Positions 22,401 to 34,400 of a stretch of 64,000 nucleotides of DNA are shown here, piece by piece. The position numbers were made by a program, and so were the translations under genes. The number at the start of each line of letters is the position of its first letter. Position 1 is the first letter of the stretch. Under the pieces are notes generated by a model that saw only the letters and a list, made by a program, of their open reading frames with translations, searched no databases and was not told where the DNA came from. This stretch comes from Bemisia tabaci. Lineage: Eukaryota; Arthropoda; Insecta; Hemiptera; Aleyrodidae. The stretch spans positions 19,021,131 to 19,085,130 of the forward strand of contig NC_092795.1 of the NCBI RefSeq assembly GCF_918797505.1, in the 5' to 3' direction.

Positions 22401-25400
22401 ACCAATATTCAGGAGTAATGCTGTAATTATGGAGAAAATTACCACGCAAATGCCGACCACGAGTGTGCCCGAGCCCATTAGCTCCAAGTATAGGCACCTA
22501 CAACTTGCGGATCCTCGTTTCTTTGAGCCTCAGGATGTTCAACTCCTGATCGGTGCGGATATTTTCCCGTACATCTTCACTGGAAAACGTGAGACCACAA
22601 CCCCAAATGAACCGGTTGCTCTGAGCAGCGTCTTTGGTTGGGTAATCGTGGGTCCATGTTCAAAAGGATCTGCAGCTCTTCCGAAATCTGAGTCCTTGTC
22701 AAAAGGATCACACCTGGTCGTCATCGAGCGACCCCAAGATCCTAATTGCGAGGCTACCCCTCAAATGTCCTCAACCAATAAGGGACCCCCAGATGAACAG
22801 GTGTCTGCGAAACCTGCATGCAAGAGACGACGCAAGCGCTCTCCTGCGAAAGGCGTGATGTCAATCAGACCACCCTCAAATAACCACTTAAGATGGAAGT
22901 CGACATCTCGCATTCTGAAATCTCTTTGAGGCCTTACAACCCTCCTAAAGATTTTTGGGTGTCAGTCTTGACTTTTTTACGAGGCCTTACAACCCTCAAG
23001 CAATTCTTTTTAGTTACTCTTTACTTACTACAATACTCTTAACTTCATGAACCATATTAACCATGTTCTTAATCGAAGCTTCTTTAATTTCTTCTCTTTG
23101 TACCCCCTCCGACTTAAGGAAGTTTTTTGGTTTAGAAACCGGGTGGTTTCAACGGGGCGGGTATGTTCAGTCAGGGACTGATTTTTATTTTCATCCTTTT
23201 TCGTTGCAACGCGTGCGAGCAGCCACCGTGACCGCCGCGTCGGCCAGCGCACTCCTTCCCTCCGCGCTCGACCGGCAAAAGGCTAGTACCGCGCCAATCC
23301 GCTAGATGGCGCGCGGGTCTTGTAAGCCATGCCGTCCTTTTTGATCCCGCCTTTCCAGGAAAAGGCTCGGGAAAGTTTTATTTTTACTTTTGTATCCTAA
23401 GGAGGATACCATACAGTTACTTTTAGTTCACTCAGATTTTCATTTTGTTTCGATAAGAAGTTCAGGTTTTAGTTTATTGTTTGATCTCGCGAATATCGAG
23501 CCGAAACAGCTCCAAGTAGGGTCCCCCGTGTGGCCGACTAATCTTCGCCTACGTTTGCCGATCTTCTCCCACTGGTATTCCAGCGGTGCTTTTCATGTTT
23601 CCTTCGCTTCTCTTTCGCCATCTCACTGGTGTCCAGTGACGTTTAGATTTCCTACTGGAGTCCAGTAGTGTTTCTTATAGGTTTCTTGCTATCTTTTTTT
23701 ATTTTCGTTTGTTAGGTTCCTGCTGGTATTCCAGCAGTGTGCCCTACTGGTATTCCAGTAGCGATTCAGATCCGCGTCTTAGTATTAAGTTTCTACAAAG
23801 CTCTTCAAGCTTTAGGTAAATTGTAACGTAGTAAAGCTCTTCAAGCTAGATTTCTTATTTCATCAGTGTTTTTCTCGGCAAAATTCGTAACTCTTGATCT
23901 TTTCTTCTTTTTCAATAGCGTAAGTATCAGTTTCTCCATGTTCATCTAAATTAGTTTAAATCTTCCGTTCATGAGTTTCTTTTTCGTTTACGTTTAAGAT
24001 TCAAAATTCTCGCGTTTCCTTTTTTTTCAAACCCAGACTCGCTCTGAAGCCGGCTCCGCGCAGCCTGGTATTCCAAATCGTCTCGTAAGACTCAATTAGG
24101 GAATCCAGACTTGTTCTGTAGCCGGCCCCGCGCGGCCTGGTAGCCTTTCGTACAATAAAACATACAGTCCACTTTCCAAAATTTGCTCATTTCTTTCTCT
24201 CATTTATTTTTCTAATTTTATTTTGGGCCTCTGCCCAAACAATGGCGGTCAAATTTGAAAGGCAGGAGGGTGTTTTTTTTTAAATTCTTACGTGATCAGA
24301 CATCTGATATCAATATCAGATATCAATTCTGATAAGATTTTTGTTGTGAATTTCATATATGAAGTCATAAAGGCCTCCTTTTCAAAGGGGGTACCCTAAA
24401 TCCAAGATGGCTGCCAATTTTGAAAGGTAGGAGGGAGCATTTTTTGGATTTTATGTGATTAGACAAGTTAGATTTCAATTCTTATATCACTTTAGTCGCA
24501 CATTACAAGCATGCAGTCATAAAAAAAACCCCGGTCAAAGAGGGTGCCCCAAATCCAAGATGGCGACTGAATTTGAGAGGTAGTAGCTTCACCCTTCACC
24601 CGAGAAATACGCTTAGGACAAGGAAATGTCGGTTCTCGAGTGACATTGGGATCAAAACTTGAAACGGGGAGAAAGATTTCCTCGAGAATGCACAGAAAAT
24701 TGAGTTATCTACAAAATGCTGTGTGTGCGGTGGTATAACTGTCATACCACTTTATTTCAGCTCAGAAAATCGACCAAAATGAAAAATCAAGTAAAAACTG
24801 CAATGCACCTAGTAAATTACGGCTAGTTAGATTAGAGAATCACATTTATCTAAAAAATAACACCTATTTTTCACACACGACTCGAAGAAAAACAATGCGG
24901 ATCCGACATAACCTAAAATACCGGGTTTTCATGACATACAATACGCTGTAGCCATGTCATTTTGTAAAAATGAATGGTCATACCATTTAGCAATGATAAC
25001 CAGAGGTATATTGGACCCAATGATTCAGTAGTTGAGTCCGCTCATCACATTGGCAGCGCTGTAAAAATTAAAAACCGAAGTGGTATGACATGTATACCAC
25101 CGTGCAACAAAGGGTTAAAACATACAATTTTTTTGCATCAAGTATGACTTAAATCCTACATATCCTGGAATTTTGCGTCTAAGCTCAAAAAACTATCTAG
25201 CGTTGAGGAGAACTGCTGCTGACACAAAAACTCATATTTCTTTGGTATAATACTTAAAATTATGATTATGATTCATTTATTTATGTATGCAGTAACACAC
25301 ATTTAAACCGTTCTCATCAATATACCGTCATTTTCATTGTCAGTTCTATTTTCAACAAACTTCGGAAACTAATACCTTTCTTGAGCTTCTTTTTGCCATT

Positions 25401-28400
25401 TAGCGACAACTTGAAGCCTCCTCTCTCTTCCAACGTGTTTTTCTAACATTTTTATCAATTCAAGTCTCTGAACTGATCCTAAAAGTATCATCGTACCTGA
25501 AAAAAAGGAGAAGTGAAGATTAAGAATAGAATACTTGATAATTCATGTTCCTGAAAAACCGGGGCGAGGGTGTTGAGTGGAAGAAAATGTGCTCGCAGTA
25601 AATTATCGATTTTTGTAAGGGAGAAAAAACACGTGATGCGTAAATAAAACTCGTAAAAACTAGATGAATTTCACCGACAATAAAGAATTTGTAAAAACTA
25701 GTCCATGTTGAAAATTTTCTGATTTTTTAAACAATATCAAAGAGGAATTCAGAGGAATGAGAATTTATAGTTCAGAATTTGCGGAAGTCTGTCAATGTAT
25801 TCAACTGTGGGATGTCGTTCTTAAACACACTTTTTAGAGGAACTCGAGAATAATAAAAATAAAAAGCACAAAATATGGACAGTAATATTTACCGGGTTTT
25901 TCGACCAATGGGAAGACTCGAATCCGTCTGTTCTCTTTCAGAACAGCCTTGAGATCACGGTAGCTCATGCTCTGCCAGATAAATTTTACGTCTCTCACCA
26001 TGAAGTCTTCGACGTACACATTGTAAATACCTGCGCAGCAAACCCAAAAAAATGGTAGTTTTACTCGGAACTGGATTTTGAAAGTCGGCATTCAAATGTT
26101 TTAAGTCACTCTATAGTGGAAGTTCAAATGAAAATTTTTGCCATGATAGTGCAATTAAGTAAGTTCGTGGTTTATGATAACGTTCAAATTGTATTTCCTG
26201 ATGAAGAATTTCGAAATAAAAATTGCCAAATAATGTTGACATAGTATGCAGCGTGATCATTGTAGGATGAATTGATACTGAGATTTAAATCGAAACAGCT
26301 AGCGCTTCAATGAAAAATTGCTACCATGAGGTGAATTGAATTTGAATACTTACTAGAACTAGAAGGCAACAGATCTGGAAGATACGGCAATTTCTTTATT
26401 AAAATAATGCTATCATAAAGAGAGGGTTGCAGTAAAGCTGCTATAGCATTTGAGATCAAAACAGCTATCTGAAAATGTATTAAAAAAAATTGCATTAGCA
26501 GGCTTCACTAAAATTATACTATTCTCGTTCATATTTGCTATAGCAAAGGTAGTCATTAGTTCCCAACAATAAGAATAACGGCTGTAAAATTCGTTATGGC
26601 TCCTCAGCTAAAATTTATTTTGTGCCTAGTTGTGCATTTTGTGCAGGAAGTAAACTTAAGGGTTCTTCAATCCTATAACTCGCATAGTTTCAATCTAGAG
26701 GTTGAAACCTCTTTAAATTAGGTTTACCTCCAACTTTCCTAAATCTGAGCAAAACTCATCCCAGCAGTAAGAATAACAGGAGCCTTACAAAAAGTAAGTT
26801 TCATTTTTATCTCCTTTACACTGCAAAAGGAAAAGAAATCTTAGGCTCTAAGCCCAAAACATCTCCCTCACTATTAGCTTTTTGATATGTTTTTTTACGT
26901 AGTTACGAGAAACTTTCAACGTTCCATTCCAAATTTTCTGTCAAAAATGTTATACAGAAAGTACTCATTTGACGACAAAGTTGTGAGTTGCTATGTGAAG
27001 AAACATACATTAGTAGTCATGAACACAATATGAACTTTCGTTATATGACTATTGACTTGATCTTATCAATGCTTACTAGCAGAATAACTCATTTAGCACG
27101 ATTTGTTTTAATCTACGTCAGACGCATATTTACGTTTACGTTATTACGTTTATTTTAATATGAGGAACGCATAAAAGAACTCTCTAGTCCAAAACTTATT
27201 TTTTTACACCTAGAACTATGAGGACAAAAAGAAATTACCATGACTGGTACGATGTGTGTAATCTGTCCGGTCATTTCAAAAACTATGACGGAAACAGAAA
27301 TTGTGTGCGTGACTGCTCCTGAAAATGCGGCAGCGCCAACAGTGGCGTATCCACCTAGAAATAATGATTCGTCAATTAAAGCTTATTCAAATAATTAAAA
27401 CCGACATTTTTATCCTGAAAATTATTTCGAAAAAATTGTCTCAATTGAAAAAATAGAGCTGTAAAATTAGTATTTGGTAGTGACCCTGCTCCATAAGTGC
27501 AATTTTTGAAAAAATTGAGATATTACGGTAATGATTCAATGACGTCAATGATTTCAAGTAAAACAAGTCTAAATGCAAATTCTGTGAAAAATTTGCTCCC
27601 AAATTTCAATTTTTATGCATCAAAAAGTCAGTTTGAAATTTCTTTTTTTACCAATGATACATGTAATTTTGAACCTTCAAACAAGTATTTCTCGAAACAG
27701 CAAAAACTGCACTTATGCGCCTTGTCCTCCAAGTCCCTCAATTCTGGAACTTGCAGAATGTTTTGGATCTTTTGAGAGTCGTATATCATAAGTAAACATT
27801 GACCTTTCTCAGGTTGGATTTTTATATTTTATCGTAGTTTCTGGAACTTCAGCCTCTATCTTAAATTGAATGTATTTTTTGAGTTATTCGGCTCAGTTCC
27901 CGGCGAGAGTGAAATCCATGCACCTGCTTAGACACAAAAGTATCTGATTGGCATGGAAAAGGACATGAATAGTGATAGTCGCAAAATATGCAATCCGATT
28001 TGCGACGTTACGGACTTTTCATCAAATTTTATTTTTTCAACTGAAATTCAACGGTGAGACACTCCTTGAAATTTTTACTTATTCTGTATCAAATGTTTTA
28101 CAAATATCGAGCAAATTTTCATCGGTTTTTCTTTTAAGAAATACACTACGCTATGGTGATAATGTTGAGGGACGCAATCGCGATGTGTCTTTTTATTTTG
28201 GTCCTCGACATGTTTCTCTTCAGCAATCACTCATGAAGTTACGGAATTACGGCAGATATATCTATTTTTCAAAATCGATGGAAAATTTTTAAGCTAATAA
28301 ATCAAATCATCGCAAATGGTACTTGCCTGGAATAATAGGAGCGATAAAATTTCCATGGCGCACTCCGTATGGAAACCAAATATGAATCATTTCACCAACA

Positions 28401-31400
28401 ATACGACCAAACGCTGCGCCGATTTTAAAAACAGGTATGAAACTTCCCGATGGAACAGGGATGGTCGAGCCAATGATAGAAAACACATACTGGAAAAGAG
28501 GTAAATTTCCGCATTAAACTTTGAAACATAAACCCATAGAATGTTGACCTGATAATTTTTTAAAATCGGAGACATAAAGTTAAACCGCGTGCTAAAGACA
28601 AGTTTACATTCTTGAAGATGAAAATGCTCAAAAGCTTTACTTTGTTTTGGTCGCTCATCAAATATCTGAAAGTCGGATGGTCATAAGTTTTTTCTAGGAA
28701 ACTTAAGTAATGAAGAAATTTGAGGGAAGATGACGTTGCAAGGTAAGTTCACCTTCCCGACGTTATCGCAGAATAAGAAAATTTAATTGACGTATTTTTA
28801 TGATATTAAAATGAACTTACCGTGTAAAGCATGAAACCGGCTAAACTGACGAAGACATCAGTATTATCTGTGGTCCAGTGCTGAAGGATTTGAGCCTCTT
28901 GAACAGTGAATTCACCCTTCGTCCATGTGAAATTACTGAATAAACCGGATACCTACGCTTAACATAAAACCAATGATCATTGGTGGTGATGTCATACATT
29001 GCGTTGTATTGGGTGACTAAGTTGCAAGCCTGGATATTAAACACCCCCCCCCCCTTCCGCTTATTTTGCGCCAACTCAATCTATTAACCTTTCTCATGCA
29101 GAGGAGTTTCTCAATCCCCAATTTCCTTTCCTGGTTTTTCCGCTTCTTGCCGATCATAACCAGTTACAAATATAGAAAAACAAATTAGTTGACTTTTGTG
29201 TAATTCATTTATTTTTTATTAGAGTGAATGACAAATAGTCCATTAAGAGTGCACCTGTGGAAAAAACTTTGAAATCACGAGTTGAAAAACGCTGCGCGCG
29301 TTTGAATGATCGCGCTAAACACTGCGGTCGGCGCGGCTCGCATGTAAGCGCCTGCAAGACTGCATGGATACTCCATGCATTGCGCGAACTCCACGGGGCG
29401 GTTAGTGCCTACAAGACCGCATGGATACTTCCCGCATTGCGCGTACGCCACTGTACGCACTGCGAGCCTCCGTCGTCGTTGCGTTACCCAGTTTTCCGTC
29501 TTTAGTAGTTCGCATTTCCCACGTGTAAACGACGTGCAATATCTGGAATGTTTGCTTAACGTTCAGTATGCGTTTGCCTCAAGTTTTTCTTATGGGCAGG
29601 GATTTTGAATTGAATCGGAAAACGTAAAATCTTGGTTAGTATTACTTCCAATGATTTCCGTTGTATAAAGCATGTTCTACGTTCAGAGCGAAAATCGTAG
29701 GGTAATCGTAGAGCACATCTACTCTATAGATAAAATTATACGAGTTTTGTCCCTTCGTTAAAATATGAAAAGGCAGAAAGCTCGTTGGAATAACATGAAT
29801 ATAAATCGTACCTGGTCATGCGTATTGAGATCACCGGCCATATATTTGCCTAACCCCAAGGGGAAAGAAACAGACGTCGCTGCAAGCACAACGAATCCTG
29901 GGTACAAGAAGCGACTGAAAACATTAAATTAACATCAAAATAGAGAGGGTACCATAGAAAAGCGCATAACATCCCTGGTAAAAATGGCAAGTGTTAGGTC
30001 AGTGAATTTTCCACTGAGGTCAGTGCAATTTGCTCTGAGGTCAGTTCAGTTTTCTCTGACGTAAGTGTTAAAGCACTTACCCAAGAAGTCAGCACTGAGG
30101 TAAGAGGCACTGACGTCGGGAGAAAGACTTACCTGAGTGCAGAGATGTCTCTGAGGTAAGCGGGACTGAGGTCAGGACTTGGTTCAGAGGGTAAGTCTCT
30201 GACATCAATCTTAATCGAACCGCACTCACTCCCAAAAAGTAGAGATGGCTCCCCCTTCCCCCACCCTATTTCATTTTCGTGGGGGAATATTTCCTCGGGA
30301 CACGGGGACCACAAACTTTATCTTTCAGAGAGGCATATTTTGTAGAAGGTGGGATTTTCTAAGAGGGAAGGAAAACTAGTTTAAGTAGCCACACTCTTGA
30401 ATAATTTGTTTTACCCTCTTCGTTTAAGATGGCACTTAAATAATTAAAACACAACAAAAAATGAGATCGATAAAAATATTATCACCGCTAAAATATGTAT
30501 TTAGATATATTTATTTAAGCATTATTATTTTTTTATAAAAAAAATAGTTTTAAATTTGGTTTTAATTTTTTTCAGTTTTAACTGTTTTTAAAATGTTTCA
30601 GTCTCAATTTTTTTTAAAATTTTCCTACTTTATTTTCAATTCTTTCCTAACTTTTTTACTCCTTTACTTTCAATTTTTGTATCTGCTAATTTATATTTTT
30701 TTGTATAATTTCAACTTTAATTATTTTTTTGCATCATTAGCTTTAATTTTGAATTTTAGTGCGATCCATTTTTTTTGCAAAGAAACGTAACTTACAAAAC
30801 TTCATTTACATGTTGATTGATTAAAAAAGAATAATAGAAAAATTAAGTATCGGATTCACATTCAAAGACAAAATCATCATTTGCTGGCAAAATTACCCCA
30901 ATGGGGGCCCTGAAATGGTAAAATTACGCCCCTAACACGTATACGCTCAGGTAGTGTAGTGGTTCAATCGCTAGGACGATCACCGAAGTTAAGTTACGTC
31001 GGGCGTAGTTAGTACTTATATTGGAGACCGCATGGGAACGAGCGATGTCCCCTGAAGATTGTGATACTTGCTTGGGATTGAAAACTCACAGCAGCCCTCC
31101 CTGATCGTCAAATAGTGACTTAACGTACCTGGCAGATCGGTAATTAACGAAATTTTTGCCTGTACAGTATTTCTGGGAGTTTCCACTCCGCTTACGTCTG
31201 AGACACTTAGGTCAGTGCCACTTACATCAGAGGCACTTTCCTTTGGAACAGACCTAACACTGAGGTAGCAGATCAGCGCCCGGCAGCACTGACATCAGTG
31301 CTTAGGTCTGTTCCAAAGGCAAGTGCTACTGATCTGAGCACTTGCCATTTTTACCAGGGATACATAGCATACATGGCACTAATCAAATTAATTCTAGATG

Positions 31401-34400
31401 ACTTTGTCGTCTTAATATTGCACGCTATTTCACAAATGAAAAGTAATTTTTCAAAACACCTTAAGCGCCATCCGAGGTTGCTGAAATCCACCCGTTTGGC
31501 CTCTGCGGACTAAATTTTAGTCCATTCACACCGGGTACTTTAAAAATAATCAACCCTTTTTATTTTATTTTTTTCATCCTTGTTTCTTATCTTCTACTTT
31601 GCCGTGCTAACGAAGAACGCAAACGAAATATCTTTCGATAAAATTTTGATTTTTTAAAAAAAATCATCGATGCTCCTTCTTCAACTATTCATATATTTCA
31701 GATTAAAATTCCAATAATAGTCTCTGAGAAATTGAATGGAAAACATTCAAAAACTTCCCTGAAAATTCGTGTCTAATCTAACGATATTTAGCAACGCCCA
31801 ATGGCTCATGCGCCGTTCTTCCTAGCACAACACTACTGGAGAGGTGGCTCTTTTTTTTAAATGAAAAGACCAATATCAGACTTGATCGTCGATTGATAAT
31901 GTTGATCAGTTCCAAAGCTCGATCCCTCTGTATGAGCATTTGATTGAAAAAAAGAAAAGAAAAGAAAAGAAAAAAAACACGAAGAGTATTACTCACTTAC
32001 TTCCTCTGGAGGAAAGCACTGACTTGCTTATTATGCCTCATGAAGAGGACATACTGCCGGTGAGACCATACATAACCGGCACCACCAAGACCGCAAAAAA
32101 CTCTAATGATCAAACAGAAAAAAGTCCGATCATTCGTCATGCTAGAACTAAAGCTTAATTATAAACGCCTGACTATTTTGAGAGCATTGTGAGGATATAT
32201 ACGCTTCTGTTTCCTTACATGAAACATCTGCAGTACACTGTAATGGAAAGTGTTATTTCTGTGTGGGATGATAGCAACATTGTAATGTTTATGATTCACA
32301 TGTTTGAATGTTTGGTCCAATCTATCTACCTTCATTGTGAAAATCATCCTATTCCGAACACAATTTGCTGATTAGCTCACTTACCAGAGCCAAACTGCTC
32401 ATTGATAATTTAATTATGAACAGAGGCGGATCCAGCAATTTAGGAACTCCAGATTTGCTCCATTTAAACCTATGCTAAATATTCGATTCTTGTCGGACAG
32501 CAGACCCCCAAGAATCGATACATTTCCAAAGGTTAAAATGGTTAAAAAGACAATGTTGCCAATTTGCTGGACCCGCCAATGATTACGAATAGTCCGGATC
32601 TCGTACCAGAAGTTAATGAAGCTGCCTGATTCGGCCGTATGAACAAAACTAAACGCTTTACAAGATTCTTGATACTGACCGTTTTTTGTATGTAGGAACG
32701 ACCGGTTCAATGTATATAAACTCTTTGATTATGCAAATTTTTCAGCGTTGAAACTTCTAATGCATCGAAAATATTTTCAAATTTGAGGAGGAAGTATTCT
32801 TGTTTTATTGGTTATTCTACTATTCAAGGTAGATTTCAGGAAGCAGAGGAAGAATGAACTAAAACCGTTTAAACCTACCCAATGAGCGCAAACACTGTGA
32901 GCTCTTGCGGATCAAATGGAAAATCCATCGTGTAGTGAGTTGGGAAAAATGCTTTCACAGTTTCTGGAAACAGATAACGTTCGGTTGTTACAATAAATAA
33001 GACTTCTAAGTAAGAACTTCCGTTTCGAATTAACAATTACTCATGTTCGGAAAGCTTTTGAAATCAATGGTGGTTTTAAATTCAGTCATAATTTTTTAAA
33101 AAGTAATTATTTATGAAATGAAAAAGAAAAACAACTCAAACTGTTCAAAACTGTCAGGTGCAAAACTTTGCATCTCCTTCTCATTTTTGCTGTACTTCGA
33201 CTTTATTTTCCCCGTGTATAAGGTCATATTCAAGTTGAGGGTGAGTAAAACACCAACAAATATATCGACTGTACGATGCTTGGAAAATCCTGAGTTTGCT
33301 TTACTTTTCTTTAAGAAACCAACAACAGTTGTTTTGGAGAATCTTTGCATACAACGGATGTAGAAATCCGATTGAATTCTGCGAATGGACCACTAGACAA
33401 GGCACGAATTTCAACATTCTGATACATGTTTCTCAACCAAAATTTCACGTAAAACACGATACCCACAACGAAAATTACCGATATCAACTCCTTACGAAGA
33501 TATTTAATGATTCTTGGTGCGTGAATTCAAACTATCCGCTCATGAAAACTCAATGCTCTACGTGATTCACATCGCGCGCTAAATGTTTATCATGACAGTC
33601 TCTGCGATGTAAAAATCTTCAACTTCAATCTTGACACTTTGGCTCAGCTATAGCAAATTACCAATAGTTTGAACAACACATGGTGGAAAATGAACATTGC
33701 TCGATTGAGAAGCTTGCTGAAACCGTTGTAGTGCGCGATTTGACTCACGTAGAACTTTGAGTTTCTTGTGAGCGGGCAGTTCAAATTCCTCGTAACCAAT
33801 GTGAAATAAAAACGTTAATATCTTTTTTAGAAGTTGGTTTCAGTAATTTTCGTTGCGCAAATCGTATTCTACGTGAAATTTTGGTTAAGAAACATGTATC
33901 AGATTGCTTAAATTCGTACCTTGTCTAGTGGTCCATTAAAAACAGTCAGTTTGTCTGCATTCAAATAAGATGCGTGGTTCTGATTATTGAAGTATTTTCG
34001 ACATAAAAACAAACCTTCTTTATGAAACCAAACAGCTAAGAGTCGAAACACAGTCGCTCCGCATACGGCTGTGAAGAAACCTCTCCAATAATTACGGATT
34101 GCGAAGTAAACCGTCGTTACTTCAATACTAAAAAGTACACCTAGAAAAAGACGAGAGAAAGAAAAACAAGATAAAAACTGTATCATCAGCACTGTTAAAA
34201 GACAACCAATGAACATTCTCATGGCTTGTGCGATGCAACTTATTAAACGGCCAAGTATTGCATGGTTGTATCACGCGTATTTGGAGGCGATTCTTCGAAA
34301 GTCTGACGAATAGCACTGTTCGTCATCTTGTCGACAAAAAATTGCGCGTCTTTGAGATTAAGGTGATGAGTTACAAGATAAAATATTTTATTCGATTGAT

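Larger units (their letters stand above)
19412..24241 (+). mobile_element. BEL/Pao-like LTR retrotransposon, gag-only, recent insertion
   Basis: A 4.8-kb element with LTRs 19412-20488 and 23164-24241 (TG...CA ends) and a 5-bp target duplication ATGGC at 19407-19411 and 24242-24246. It lies in intron 15 of the chloride channel gene, antisense to that gene, inside a ~157-bp satellite. It has one long ORF (gag plus a protease-like segment). Only about 235 bp separate its stop from the 3' LTR, so reverse transcriptase, RNase H and integrase are absent and the copy would need enzymes from elsewhere. By eye the LTRs differ at only three sites (two substitutions, one C indel), which implies a young insertion. 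Confidence 0.93.
18630..24600 (+). repeat. ~157-bp tandem satellite, split by the LTR element
   Basis: Recurring unit with CCAAGATGGCGGCC, AATTTGAAAGGCAGGAGGGT, TGATTAGGCAAGTGAGGTAT and ATGAAGTCATAAAAGCCCC. Units recur near 18923, 19080, 19231 and 19402, and resume at 24242, 24403 and 24557, with spacing about 150-170 bp. The retrotransposon target site is the ATGGC inside the unit. Confidence 0.85.

Noticed and set aside
22137..22487. 116-codon frame antisense to gag
   Set aside because: Shadow of the gag reading frame.
18630..24600. CRISPR-like or phage-like repeat array
   Set aside because: Units are ~157 bp and directly abutting in animal DNA; a satellite.
30593..30790. 65-codon Phe/Leu-rich frame
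   Set aside because: Produced by a T-rich low-complexity stretch inside a TIR element.
30940..31050. Functional 5S rRNA gene
   Set aside because: Both ends of the 5S molecule are missing or replaced, and the core has several changes.
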